Source of the DNA: Hyphomicrobiaceae bacterium
Lineage (GTDB): Bacteria; Pseudomonadota; Alphaproteobacteria; Rhizobiales; Xanthobacteraceae
Reading direction: 5' to 3'
NCBI GenBank assembly: GCA_021324465.1
Contig: JAJPJB010000015.1
Span: 1-64,000, forward strand
DNA length: 64,000 nucleotides
The notes under the pieces were generated by a model, which was not told the DNA's origin, did not search any database, and was given only the letters and a program-made list of their open reading frames with translations. Shown here one piece after another: positions 9,778 through 18,715 of this stretch. Position numbers and translations under genes: made by a program. Each line of letters begins with the position of its first letter. Position 1 is the first letter of the stretch.

Positions 9778-9910
9778 GTCAAATTTTGCGCATGTCCTTA
9801 CGGGCAACCAGTTCCCACCTTCCATGCGCCGACCACCTTTGCGCTTGCACGGAAGCGGCGCCAAGGCTAGGCGAAGCGTCCACTGGTGATGTTATTGCGC
9901 CGCAGCCGAC

Positions 9911-10726
9911 ATGCTTCATTCCGCAGTGCTCAATGTCATGATCAAGGCGGCCCTGCGCGCCGGGCGCCACCTCAAGCGCGATTTCGGCGAGGTCGAGCAG
10001 TTGCAGGTTTCGCTTAAGGGGCCGCGCAATTTCGTTACTGCCGCCGATCACCGCGCCGAGGAGATCGTGCGTGAGGAGCTTGCCAAAGCGCGTCCTGACT
10101 ACGGCTTCCTCGGCGAAGAAGGCGGCACCCGCACAGGCAGCGACAAGACCCATCGCTGGATCGTGGACCCGCTGGATGGCACCACGAATTTCCTGCACGG
10201 CATTCCGCATTTTGCCGTCGCAATCGCGCTCGAGCGCAATGGCGCGGTTGTCGCCGGCCTGGTCTACAATCCGGCCAATGATGAAATGTTCGTGGCCGAG
10301 CGCGGCAAGGGCGCCTTCCTCAACGACCAGCGCATTCGCGTCGCCGGACGGCAGCGCCTCGCGGACGCCGTCGTCGCCTGCGGCCTGCCGCATTACGGGC
10401 GCGGCGATCTGGCGCTGGCGCGCAAGGAAATCGCCGCCGCGCAGCAGAACTTCGCCGGCTTGCGCCGCCTCGGCGCGGCGACGCTCGATCTCGCCTGGAT
10501 CGCCGCCGGTCGCTTCGATGCTTATTGGGAGCGCGACTTGTCTGCCTGGGATATGGCCGCCGGCTCGCTGCTTGTGCGCGAAGCGGGTGGCTTTGTCAGC
10601 GATCTCGATGGCGGTGACGCGTTTCTCGCCAAGGGCCATGTCGCTGCCGGCAACGAGACGATGCATCGCGAGCTGTTGAAGCTCCTTAAACAGGCCGGCA
10701 AAGAAACGGAAGCCGTCGCGCCGTGA
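9911..10726 (+). CDS. Inositol monophosphatase family protein
   Basis: A 271-residue Mg-dependent phosphatase. The metal-binding motifs are GEEGG near residue 70, WIVDPLDGTTNFLHG near 83-97 and the second motif LSAWDMAAGSLLVREAGG near 212. It resembles SuhB/inositol-1-monophosphatase; related paralogues act on 3'(2')-phosphoadenosine phosphate or histidinol phosphate, so the substrate is uncertain. It overlaps the GNAT gene by 4 bases (GTGA). The 9778-9910 gap upstream shows no clear feature. Confidence 0.9.
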   Translation: MLHSAVLNVMIKAALRAGRHLKRDFGEVEQLQVSLKGPRNFVTAADHRAEEIVREELAKARPDYGFLGEEGGTRTGSDKTHRWIVDPLDGTTNFLHGIPHFAVAIALERNGAVVAGLVYNPANDEMFVAERGKGAFLNDQRIRVAGRQRLADAVVACGLPHYGRGDLALARKEIAAAQQNFAGLRRLGAATLDLAWIAAGRFDAYWERDLSAWDMAAGSLLVREAGGFVSDLDGGDAFLAKGHVAAGNETMHRELLKLLKQAGKETEAVAP

Positions 10727-11181
10727 CGGATCTCTCGCGTATGACGCTGCGGCCTTATGAGGCGCGCGACGAAGAACAGGCCATCGCGCTTTGGCTGCGC
10801 AGCTGGCAGGCCGCCTATCCGCGGATCGATTTCGCCGAACGGCTCGAATGGTGGCGGCAGCGCTGGCGCAACGAGATCGTGATTGCCGCCGAAATCATCG
10901 TGGCGGAGCGCGCCGGCGAGATCCTCGGCTTCGTCACGGTCGACGCCGATACGCTTTACCTCGATCAGATCGTGGTGGCGCCTGAGCACTGGGGCTCGGG
11001 CCTTGGCGGGGCGTTGATTGGGCAGGCCAAGCGCATTTCGCCTTCCGGCCTCGATCTTGACGTAAATACCGACAATGCGCGCGCCATTCGCTTTTATAAC
11101 AAATGCGGATTTGTCGTCAGCGGTGCCGGCAAAAATCCGATCAGCGGCCGGCCAGTGCACCGCATGAGCTGGCGTCCTTAA
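10723..11181 (+). CDS. GNAT family N-acetyltransferase
   Basis: A 152-residue protein with GTG start overlapping the phosphatase stop. It opens MTLRPYEARDEEQAIALW and has the acetyl-CoA strand YLDQIVVAPEHWGSGLGGALI near residues 81-101 (split across the pyrophosphate loop GSGLGG) and the C-terminal NTDNARAIRFYNKCGF. The acceptor substrate is unknown. It converges on the ABC exporter gene with only 8 bases between them. Confidence 0.85.
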   Translation: MTDLSRMTLRPYEARDEEQAIALWLRSWQAAYPRIDFAERLEWWRQRWRNEIVIAAEIIVAERAGEILGFVTVDADTLYLDQIVVAPEHWGSGLGGALIGQAKRISPSGLDLDVNTDNARAIRFYNKCGFVVSGAGKNPISGRPVHRMSWRP

Positions 11182-11189
11182 TTTAGCCG

Positions 11190-13058
11190 CTAGACGTCCT
11201 GAAATTGCAGCTTCGCCAAGCGCGCATAAAGGCCGCCGGCGGCAACCAGCGTCTGGTGTGTCCCCTCCTCGACGATGCGGCCCTCGTTCATTACCAGAAT
11301 GCGGTCGCATGACAGCACCGTGGCCAGGCGATGCGCGATCACAACGGTCGTACGCTCACGCATGAGATCGGCCAGCGCGGCGGCGACCTGCGTCTCGCTT
11401 TCGGCGTCGAGCGATGAGGTGGCCTCGTCGAGAAGGAGAAGCGGCGCATTGCGCAGAATGGCGCGCGCAATCGCGATACGCTGGCGCTGGCCGCCAGAGA
11501 GCGTGACGCCGCGCTCGCCGACCGGCGTATCGAAGCCTTGCGGCAGCGCAGCGATAAAGCCCGCGGCGTAGGCATGCTCGGCCGCGCGGGCGACCTCGGC
11601 ATCGGATGCCTCGGGGCGGCCGAAGCGAATATTGTCGCGCACCGAGCTTGCGAACATCACGCTGTCCTGCGGCACGAGCGCGATCCGCGCGCGCAGGTCA
11701 GACGGATCGAGATCGGTCAAGGCGACGTCGTCGAACGTGACACGACCCGACGCCGGGTCGTAGAACCGCAGCAAGAGATGAAAGACAGTGCTCTTGCCGG
11801 CGCCGGAAGGCCCGACGATCGCCAGCTTCTCGCCCTGCCGCACCCTGAACGAGACGCCGTTCAAAGCGGAAACGCCGGGTCGCCGCGGATAGGCAAAGCT
11901 GACATTGGTAAATGCGGCCTCGCCGCGCGGAGGTGTGGGCAGCGGAAGCGGCCGCGCCGGGCGCAAGATCGCGGGCTTGATCGCGAGGATCTCGAACAGG
12001 CGCTCCGCGGCCCCAGAGGCTGCCGCAACCTCGCCGCCTGTTTCCGACAGCGATCCGAGCGCGCTCGCGGCAAGCACCGCATAGAGTATGAATTGACTGA
12101 GCCGGCCCGGTGTAATCTGCAGCGACAGCACTTCCCGCGCGCCGATCCACAGCACGACAACCACGCTCGCCGAAACAAGGAAGATCGCCAAGCCGGTCAG
12201 CAGCGCCCGCGCCCGGATGGAGTCGCGCGCCGCCAAAAAAGCCTGTTCGACAGCCTGCCGGAAGCGCGTGACGCCAAGCCGCTCATTGGTGAAGGCCTGC
12301 AACAGGCGCACGGCGCCGATCAACTCGGCCGCATAGGCGGACGCCTCGGCGAGCGTGTCTTGGGCAAAGCGGGAGCGGCGGCGCACCGCGCGGCCGAAGG
12401 CGTAGAGCGGCAGGACGATGATCGGGATCGCCGCCAGCACAAAGCCGGACAGCTTTGGGCTCGTCACCACCATCATGATGCCGGCGCCGACAAACAGGAC
12501 GAAGTTGCGCAACGCAACCGAAAGCGACGATCCGACGCTCGCCTTGATCTGTGTCGTATCGGCGGTCAGGCGAGACACCATTTCGCCCGTTCGAGCCTCG
12601 TCGAAAAAGGCCGCCGATAGCGCGGTCAGATGCGCAAACACATCGCTGCGCAGGTCGGCGACAATGCGCTCGCCAAGCGTCGTAACCAGGTAATAGCGCG
12701 AGGCGCTGGCAAAGGCGAGCACCGCGGCCACCCCGATCATCACCAGAAAATAGCTGTTGATCAGCGAGATGCCGCGCGCGGTGAATCCGAAATCGATCAT
12801 CCGTCGTACTGCAATCGGCACGATCAGCGTGGTCAACGCTGCCAGGATCAGCGCGCCGAGAGCGGCCAGCGCCCTGCCCCGGTAACGCCGGATATAGGGA
12901 AGGAGCGAGGTGAGCGGCCGCAGATTGAGCTTGCGTCTGGCCGGTTCGGCGGGCACGGCCGGCGCGGCGCGCGCTTCGATCGTCGCCGCAATTTCCGGCG
13001 GCGCGGCCCCGGCCGCTTCGTCTGGCGAATGCAAAATGCTCTGAGCGCGCAGGTTCAT
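11190..13058 (-). CDS. ABC exporter, fused permease-ATPase (MsbA/ABCB type)
   Basis: A 622-residue half transporter. Six membrane segments span about residues 50-350. The ATPase carries Walker [10 protein letters not shown], the signature [14 protein letters not shown], Walker [16 protein letters not shown] and the switch IAHRLATV. Homodimers of this type export lipids, peptides or drugs across the inner membrane; the substrate is unknown. The start at 13058 (MNLRAQSI) gives a normal family length. An open extension to 13229 would leave only 52 bases for the divergent rpmE and looks non-coding. Confidence 0.9.
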   Translation of the reverse strand: MNLRAQSILHSPDEAAGAAPPEIAATIEARAAPAVPAEPARRKLNLRPLTSLLPYIRRYRGRALAALGALILAALTTLIVPIAVRRMIDFGFTARGISLINSYFLVMIGVAAVLAFASASRYYLVTTLGERIVADLRSDVFAHLTALSAAFFDEARTGEMVSRLTADTTQIKASVGSSLSVALRNFVLFVGAGIMMVVTSPKLSGFVLAAIPIIVLPLYAFGRAVRRRSRFAQDTLAEASAYAAELIGAVRLLQAFTNERLGVTRFRQAVEQAFLAARDSIRARALLTGLAIFLVSASVVVVLWIGAREVLSLQITPGRLSQFILYAVLAASALGSLSETGGEVAAASGAAERLFEILAIKPAILRPARPLPLPTPPRGEAAFTNVSFAYPRRPGVSALNGVSFRVRQGEKLAIVGPSGAGKSTVFHLLLRFYDPASGRVTFDDVALTDLDPSDLRARIALVPQDSVMFASSVRDNIRFGRPEASDAEVARAAEHAYAAGFIAALPQGFDTPVGERGVTLSGGQRQRIAIARAILRNAPLLLLDEATSSLDAESETQVAAALADLMRERTTVVIAHRLATVLSCDRILVMNEGRIVEEGTHQTLVAAGGLYARLAKLQFQDV

Positions 13059-13280
13059 CTTGGCATGCAAATGAGCGAGTGGGCGAGCGTCAGGCAGGAC
13101 CGACGCTGCGGCAGCCCTTGTAGCCGCCCCTATCGGGTCGGCCGGACAATGCCCCCTGAGCCGCGCCCTGGCAATGCAGGCTGGCCGCGGCCAAATGAAC
13201 GCAGCCTTGGCTTGTCGAGGCATGGCCAACGCGTTATACAGCCGGCCAATTTCCCGAAAACCGCCAGCCTAGACGATGCC

Positions 13281-13505
13281 ATGAAGCCGAATACGCATCC
13301 CGATTATCACACCGTCAAGGTCGTCATGACCGACGGAACCGAATTCACCACGCGCACGACCTGGGGCAAGCCCGGCGACACGCTGCACCTCGATATCGAT
13401 CCGAAGTCCCACCCGGCTTGGACCGGCGGCCAGCAGCATCTGGTCGACCGTGGCGGCCGTTTGTCCCGCTTCCAGAAGAAGTTCGAAGGCTTCCTAAAGA
13501 AATAA
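13281..13505 (+). CDS. rpmE: Ribosomal protein L31
   Basis: A 74-residue basic protein, [20 protein letters not shown] at the start and [16 protein letters not shown] near the end. It is a 50S subunit protein. It lacks the CxxC zinc-binding cysteines of L31 type A, so it is the zinc-independent (C-minus) form usual in alphaproteobacteria. It diverges from the ABC exporter and converges on the RcdA-like gene. Confidence 0.95.
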   Translation: MKPNTHPDYHTVKVVMTDGTEFTTRTTWGKPGDTLHLDIDPKSHPAWTGGQQHLVDRGGRLSRFQKKFEGFLKK

Positions 13506-13527
13506 GCCACGCGCCGCGGACGAGCGC

Positions 13528-14046
13528 CTAAGCCTCGGATTCAAACGCCGCCTTCAACAGCCCCAGTTGCCGCTCGACGGGATTGTCCTGCGCGACTTTC
13601 AAATCCGGCGCGGCATGCATCGTTGCGTCAAGCCGGCGCACCTCGGCCTGCAGCTTGGTCGAGCGGGCAATCAATGCCTGAAGCTTTTCCGGCAGCAGGG
13701 AGAGAGATTTGGCATCGCCCGGCTCGCACGCCGCAAGCCGGACCTTGCCTTTTTCCTTGTTGGCCTGGGCGAGCGTCATCTCGCCCTCTTTGACGGCGCG
13801 ATGCAAAAGCAGCCAGGAGGCGAGTTGCATCAGCCGCGTCGTCAGCCGCATGCTCTCGGTGGCGTAGACGAGGCTTGCCGCCCGTTCCAGCTTCTTGGAT
13901 TCCAGCCGCCCTGCACCGTCGAGATAGGCCGCCGTTTCTTCGACCAGCGCCATACCATCGCGGAACAGCGTCGCGAACATTTGGGAACTCGCAAGCCGCT
14001 CACTGAAGGAGACCGCACCAACTTCCACTGCACGCTTGTCCGACAT
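13528..14046 (-). CDS. rcdA: DUF1465/RcdA-family adaptor
   Basis: A 172-residue alpha-helical protein starting MSDKRAVEVGAVSFSERLAS at 14046. DUF1465 is the family of Caulobacter RcdA, an adaptor that helps ClpXP degrade the cell-cycle regulator CtrA. The matching features are an all-helical core with YLDGAGRLESKKLERAAS and SMRLTTRLMQLASWLLLHRA, and a disordered basic-acidic C-terminus. The frame is open upstream to 14199 but that part is unlike the family. A canonical CtrA box lies about 270 bases upstream, with a terminator-ended RNA between. Confidence 0.75.
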   Translation of the reverse strand: MSDKRAVEVGAVSFSERLASSQMFATLFRDGMALVEETAAYLDGAGRLESKKLERAASLVYATESMRLTTRLMQLASWLLLHRAVKEGEMTLAQANKEKGKVRLAACEPGDAKSLSLLPEKLQALIARSTKLQAEVRRLDATMHAAPDLKVAQDNPVERQLGLLKAAFESEA

Positions 14047-14135
14047 ATACGCCTCACACCCCCTCAAACATCGCGCGCGGCGCGCGCGCTGTCCAGCGTT
14101 ACGGGACTTAAAGCTGCTGACATAGTTGCCAGCGG

Positions 14136-14167
14136 CAAACGACCGGATGACCAAACGACCGGATGAC
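14136..14167 (+). repeat. Perfect 16-bp tandem duplication
   Basis: CAAACGACCGGATGAC occurs at 14136-14151 and again at 14152-14167 without mismatch, in the leader region of the rcdA-like gene. It may be a recent slippage duplication or a doubled binding site. Confidence 0.85.
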
Positions 14168-14200
14168 AAAGTGTCCCGAACAAAAACCTGCTTGAACATG

Positions 14201-14228
14201 AAAAAAGAGCCGCCGTTGCCGGCGGCTC
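14201..14228 (-). terminator. Intrinsic terminator
   Basis: On the minus strand GAGCCGCCG-GCAA-CGGCGGCTC is followed by TTTTTT. It ends the candidate small RNA and any read-through from the DUF1192 gene. The rcdA-like gene 155 bases further on would need its own promoter. Confidence 0.88.
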
Positions 14229-14294
14229 AAGGTGATAACAGGGAGGCGTCAAACAGAGTGGACAGGAGCCACTCAATGTCCAGAAGATGGACAT
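14201..14294 (-). ncRNA. Candidate CtrA-controlled small RNA
   Basis: Read leftward, the sequence forms three consecutive hairpins: ATGTCCA-TCTTC-TGGACAT (14294-14276), GAGTGG-CTCCTGT-CCACTC (14274-14256), and a GC-rich 9-bp intrinsic terminator with six T residues (14228-14201). The second loop, CUCCUGU, and the later CCTCCC are anti-Shine-Dalgarno-like. A -10-like CATTAC is at 14301-14306 and a canonical CtrA box is centred 31 bases upstream of the predicted start. It lies between DUF1192 and the rcdA-like gene. There is no homologue identification; this is a structural prediction. Confidence 0.6.
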
Positions 14295-14317
14295 GCTTTT
14301 GTAATGAACGAGAAAGC

Positions 14318-14332
14318 TTAACAAAAGGTTAA
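14318..14332. promoter_or_regulatory. CtrA binding box
   Basis: A perfect TTAA-N7-TTAA (TTAACAAAAGGTTAA). It has two GANTC sites (GAATC at 14334-14338 and 14352-14356), the target of CcrM adenine methyltransferase, within 25 bases. For a leftward transcript starting near 14294 the box is centred at about -31, the position used at CtrA-activated promoters. Confidence 0.75.
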
Positions 14333-14424
14333 GGAATCTCAAAAACTTGTCGAATCTTCTTCAGAACTAGCAGGAGCCGCACGGCGGCGCCAGTTCATTC
14401 GGAACCAAGGCCGCTGAAAACCGA

Positions 14425-14619
14425 TCATTTCTTGAAAAACTGATCAGCAGCCGATTTCACTGCGCGCTTTTTCGCAATATCGGCCTCCAGTCGGGCGATT
14501 TCCTCCTTCAGCAGCGCAATTCGCTCCGCGAGCTCTGCCGCCGAAAGCAGGGTCAGATCCTGACCGATCTCATGCACCGTCTTCTTCTTCGGCGTCTCGT
14601 CTTCGTCGAAGGCCGGCAT
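14425..14619 (-). CDS. DUF1192 small protein
   Basis: A 64-residue protein, MPAFDEDETPKKKTVHEIGQ at the start, then a helical ALLKEEIARLEADIAKKRA coiled coil. The Shine-Dalgarno GGGAGAG precedes the ATG at 14619. The family is small, widespread in alphaproteobacteria and of unknown function. It is a single gene; the terminator at 14201-14228 is the first downstream. Confidence 0.85.
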   Translation of the reverse strand: MPAFDEDETPKKKTVHEIGQDLTLLSAAELAERIALLKEEIARLEADIAKKRAVKSAADQFFKK

Positions 14620-14943
14620 GCTTCTCTCCCGTTTCATAACCTTAACCGCCAGCATCGGGCTTGTCACAACCAAGCAGCGCGATGCGGCGCGCCCCGGATC
14701 CGGCAACCACGTCGACAGAAATGGTTCTGACCCTTTGAAAGTAAACGGGAATATTCTTGCCCTGCGAGCGGCCAGCCGCTACTAAGGTTGCGCTTACGGC
14801 GCACGCGGCTGGCGCGTCGGGTCGGCTGGAACGACACACCACAGCGGCCGGTCGTGAATTCGGCGCAAAGCCCGCTAGGTACTCAGTCGGGGAGCCGTTA
14901 TTGCGGCGCAAGTGGCGCCGGTTGCCGGCCTCGGAGGTCGTCT

Positions 14944-17883
14944 TTGGCAATTTTGCGCGCCGCACGTTCAGGCACTGCGCCGGTTTGCGCATTGGTAGCG
15001 CTTCTGCTTGCGACCCTCACAGGGATCAGCGCGGCCCGTGCCGTGGACGCGATCAATGTCCGCACCGACGCTGCAGCAATCGATCTGACCGACGCGGTTG
15101 AGTTCCAGCACACCGAAGCCGATCGCATCTCGGTCTCCACGGCCCCCGGCGCGGACGGCATCATTCGCCGCATCGAGGTTCGCGCGCGCGCCGGCGGCAG
15201 GACCGGGGGCGCCAATTGGGCGATCTTCGCCCTCGCCAATAACGGTGAAGAGCAGATCGACCGGCTGATTGTTGCTCCCCATTACCGGATGGTCGGCTCG
15301 GGCCTGCTCTGGCCCGATCTCGGACTGTCCCGCATCGTCGCGATCACACCCTCTTCGGGCGATCCGCCGGAACGGCAGGACAATGCCAATGCCGATATAT
15401 TCCGGGTCACACTCGATCCGGGCACCGTAATTACCTTTGTCGCGGAGCTGCGCACTGACAATCTGCCGCAACTCTATTTGTGGGAGCCGGACGCCTACAA
15501 AGACAAAGTCAACTCGCTGACGCTGTACCAGGGCATCGTCATCGGCATTGCCGGTCTTCTCGCGCTGTTCCTGACCATCCTGTTCGTGGTCAAGGGCAGC
15601 GTGATGTTTCCGGCCGCCGCAGCGCTGGGCTGGGCGGTGCTGGTCTATATCGGCATTGACTTCGGTTTTTGGCCGAAGGTCTTCGACATGTCGTCCAGTG
15701 CCGAACGCATCTGGCGCGCCTCGGGCGAGGCGATTCTGGCGGCGACCCTGTTGGTTTTCCTGTTTGCCTATCTCAACCTCAATCGCTGGCACGTGCGCTA
15801 TGCGCATATCACCGTCGGCTGGCTTGCCTTCCTGGGTGCGCTGGTGGCAGTCGCCCTGTTCTCGCCAGCGGTCGCATCAGGCATTGCCCGGATCTCGTTG
15901 TTTCTGGTCGCGGTGCTTGGCTTTGCGCTGGTGATCTACCTTGCCACCCATGACTACGATCGCGCCGTGATGCTGATTCCGACTTGGCTGCTTTTGGTCG
16001 TGTGGGTGGTCGGGGCGGCGATGACCGTACTGGGCTTTCTCACCAACGATATTGTCGGTCCCGCTTTGCTCGGCGGACTCGTGCTTATCGTGATGCTGAT
16101 CGGCTTCACGGTGATGCAGCACGCATTTGCCGGCGGCGCGACCAGTGGCATTGTTTCCGATGTCGAGCGCCGCGCGCTCGCCCTGACCGGCGCTGGCGAC
16201 ATGATCTGGGACTGGGATGTCGCCTCGGACAAGGTCTATACCAGCCCCGAGACCGAGGCCGCGCTCGGCTTGAGCCGCGGCTCGCTCGAAGGCCCGGCGG
16301 TCAAATGGCTTGATGTTCTGCATCAGCTCGACCGCGACCGCTTTCGCGCCACCCTCGACGGCGTGCTCGAACAGCGGCGCGGCCGCGTGTCGCAGGATTT
16401 TCGCCTACGCACCAATGATGGCCATTACCTGTGGTTTGCGCTGCGCGCACGGCCCGTCGTGGGCTCCGATGGCGAAGTCATCCGCCTGGTTGGCACATTG
16501 ACAGACGTGACCGAATTCAAGACCGCCGAGGAACGGCTCCTGCACGATGCCGTGCACGACAACCTGACCGGGCTGCCCAATCGCGAATTGTTCCTCGACC
16601 GGCTCGAAGCAGTGCTTGGCTTCGCCAAGACCGATGCGGCAATCCGGCCGACGGTGATGGTGATCGATCTCGATCGTTTCAAGCAGGTCAACGATTCTGT
16701 CGGCATGGCGGTCGGCGATTCCATTCTGCTGACGCTGGCGCGGCGCCTTGGCCGGCTGATCAAGCCGCAGGACACGCTGGCGCGGCTGTCCGGCGATCAA
16801 TTCGGCCTCATCCTATTGTCCGAAAAGGATTCCGCCCGCATCACGGCTTTTGCCGAAACCATCCGGCGCACCTTGCGTGCCCCGATCACCTTCCGTGATC
16901 GCGAAATCTTCCTGACCGGATCGATCGGGCTGGCGCTCGCCGAGAGCGAGCCGCGGGACGCCGAGGAAGTGCTCAAGGATGCCGAGCTTGCGATGTATCA
17001 TGCCAAGCGCGGCGGCGGCGATCGCATCGACGTGTTCAAGGTCGCCATGCGGGCGCGCAAGACCGATCGGCTGTCGATCGAATCCGATTTGCGACGCGCG
17101 ATCGAGCGTGACGAGATCAGCATTCTGTATCAGCCGATCGTGCGGCTCGACGATCGCGCCGTTGCCGGTTTCGAAGCGCTGGCGCGCTGGAATCATCCAA
17201 AGCTCGGTCGCATGTCGCCGATCGAATTCATCAATATTGCCGAAGAGACCGGGCTGATCGTCGAGCTTGGCCTGTTCGTGCTCGATCGTACCGCGCGCCA
17301 GCTGTCGACCTGGCAGCGGACGCTGCGGCAGCGCGAGCCGCTATTCGCCAGCGTCAACGTGTCCTCGCGCCAATTGCTGCGGCACGATCTCATTCAGGAC
17401 CTGCGCACGGTGCTGGCGCGCTCGCCGCTGGCGCGCGGATCGTTGAAGCTCGAGATCACCGAATCCGTCGTCATGGAAAATCCCGAGCACGCTGCACAGA
17501 TGCTGCAGCGAATTCGCGAGCTTGGCGCTGGCCTGGCCCTGGATGATTTCGGCACCGGTTATTCGTCGCTGTCTTATCTGCAGCGCTTTCCTTTCGACAC
17601 GATCAAGATCGACCAGTCCTTCGTACGCACGACGGCCAAGGGCACACGGCCGGTGATTCTGCGCTCAATCATCACGCTCGCCCACGATCTGGGCATGGAT
17701 GTCGTGGCCGAAGGCGCCGAGACGGATTCCGACGCGGTCGAGCTGTTTCAGCTCGGCTGCGAATACGCGCAAGGCTATGCTTTTGGCGAACCGATGAGCG
17801 CCGAACGAGCGCGGGCGCTGCTGGAGCCGGACTCCTCAGGTGTCAAGCATCATCAATCGGGGATCAGAACCAAGGTGTTCTGA
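14944..17883 (+). CDS. Membrane GGDEF-EAL protein with 7TMR-DISM and PAS
   Basis: A 979-residue protein. The start is TTG 14944, supported by GGAGGT at 14933-14938 and a signal peptide directly after it; the frame is open further upstream. Order: signal peptide, periplasmic beta domain (about 40-180), seven membrane helices (about 185-400), PAS (about 415-530), GGDEF domain (about 540-700), EAL domain (about 710-970). The GGDEF signature reads SGDQF, so cyclase activity is unlikely. The EAL domain keeps FEALARW, LEITESVVME, DDFGTGYSSL and VVAEGAE. Prediction: a c-di-GMP phosphodiesterase responding to a periplasmic ligand. Confidence 0.92.
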   Translation: MAILRAARSGTAPVCALVALLLATLTGISAARAVDAINVRTDAAAIDLTDAVEFQHTEADRISVSTAPGADGIIRRIEVRARAGGRTGGANWAIFALANNGEEQIDRLIVAPHYRMVGSGLLWPDLGLSRIVAITPSSGDPPERQDNANADIFRVTLDPGTVITFVAELRTDNLPQLYLWEPDAYKDKVNSLTLYQGIVIGIAGLLALFLTILFVVKGSVMFPAAAALGWAVLVYIGIDFGFWPKVFDMSSSAERIWRASGEAILAATLLVFLFAYLNLNRWHVRYAHITVGWLAFLGALVAVALFSPAVASGIARISLFLVAVLGFALVIYLATHDYDRAVMLIPTWLLLVVWVVGAAMTVLGFLTNDIVGPALLGGLVLIVMLIGFTVMQHAFAGGATSGIVSDVERRALALTGAGDMIWDWDVASDKVYTSPETEAALGLSRGSLEGPAVKWLDVLHQLDRDRFRATLDGVLEQRRGRVSQDFRLRTNDGHYLWFALRARPVVGSDGEVIRLVGTLTDVTEFKTAEERLLHDAVHDNLTGLPNRELFLDRLEAVLGFAKTDAAIRPTVMVIDLDRFKQVNDSVGMAVGDSILLTLARRLGRLIKPQDTLARLSGDQFGLILLSEKDSARITAFAETIRRTLRAPITFRDREIFLTGSIGLALAESEPRDAEEVLKDAELAMYHAKRGGGDRIDVFKVAMRARKTDRLSIESDLRRAIERDEISILYQPIVRLDDRAVAGFEALARWNHPKLGRMSPIEFINIAEETGLIVELGLFVLDRTARQLSTWQRTLRQREPLFASVNVSSRQLLRHDLIQDLRTVLARSPLARGSLKLEITESVVMENPEHAAQMLQRIRELGAGLALDDFGTGYSSLSYLQRFPFDTIKIDQSFVRTTAKGTRPVILRSIITLAHDLGMDVVAEGAETDSDAVELFQLGCEYAQGYAFGEPMSAERARALLEPDSSGVKHHQSGIRTKVF

Positions 17884-17904
17884 TTGGCCATTCACTGATT
17901 GCCG

Positions 17905-18522
17905 CTAAGCGTGTCCGGCTTCGTTCGACAGCATGCCCAGATCGATGCCGATCTTCTTCAATGCCTTTTCGTATTTGCCGCCGATATCGGTGCCGAAGAT
18001 AAGTTCGGGGTCGGCGGCGCAATGCAGCCAGCCATTGCCCTGGATTTCGTGTTCGAGCTGGCCTGGGGCCCACCCGGCATAACCGAGCGCCAGGATCGCG
18101 CTGGCCGGCCCGTCGCCGCGCGCGATTGCCTTGAGAATGTCGATTGTCGCGGTGAGACAGATGCCGTCGTCGATCGGCAGCGTCGAGTTTTCGATGAAAA
18201 AATCGGAACTATGCAGCACGAAACCGCGCTCGGTCTCGACAGGACCGCCGCGCATGACCTTGACCACGCCGGCGCGCGTGGGCAACTGAATGACATCCGC
18301 TGCGGGAATGACGTTGAGTTTCACCAGCAGGTCGGAAAAGTTGATGTTCGGCGCCGGATTATTGACGACAATGCCCATGGCGCCTTCTGACGAATGAGCA
18401 CAGACGTAAATCAGCGACCGCGCGAAACGTTCATCCAACATCGCCGGCATGGCGATCAGCATCTGGCCGTCGAGATATCCTCGGCGCCGGCTCTTCTGCG
18501 ATGTGGCGCGCGGCAATTTCAT
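17905..18522 (-). CDS. YqgE/AlgH family protein (UPF0301)
   Basis: A 205-residue cytoplasmic protein. Family motifs are [20 protein letters not shown] near residues 19-38, GAMGIVVN near 47 and [15 protein letters not shown] near 91. The biochemical role of the family is not established. It converges on the GGDEF-EAL gene with 21 bases between stops and is divergent from the DsbD-alpha-like gene. Confidence 0.92.
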   Translation of the reverse strand: MKLPRATSQKSRRRGYLDGQMLIAMPAMLDERFARSLIYVCAHSSEGAMGIVVNNPAPNINFSDLLVKLNVIPAADVIQLPTRAGVVKVMRGGPVETERGFVLHSSDFFIENSTLPIDDGICLTATIDILKAIARGDGPASAILALGYAGWAPGQLEHEIQGNGWLHCAADPELIFGTDIGGKYEKALKKIGIDLGMLSNEAGHA

Positions 18523-18715
18523 GGGGAAAGGTTAGCCCATCGATCCGCATTTGCAAACGAACGACGCCAATAAAAGTTCACGATACGCACTGAGCCATAT
18601 TGCCCAAATTTTGGCACCGGTGGCATGTTGCCTTGCCGTCGAGTTCCGGTTGGTCCCCAATGTCACAATCATGTCAGTGGCACGCAGCCACGCTTCGCCA
18701 TAAACAGCAGGAGCC

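Noticed and set aside
9778..9910. Possible gene in the gap before the inositol phosphatase
   Set aside because: No reading frame with a start signal and no hairpin or promoter stands out.
13059..13229. N-terminal extension of the ABC exporter
   Set aside because: Arg/Pro/Ala-rich, unlike the family, and it would crowd the divergent rpmE promoter.
14064..14342. 92-codon minus frame across the small-RNA region, with a possible Cys-rich micropeptide start inside it
   Set aside because: It reads straight through the terminator hairpin without a stop and has no ribosome-binding site. A non-coding RNA explains the hairpins better.
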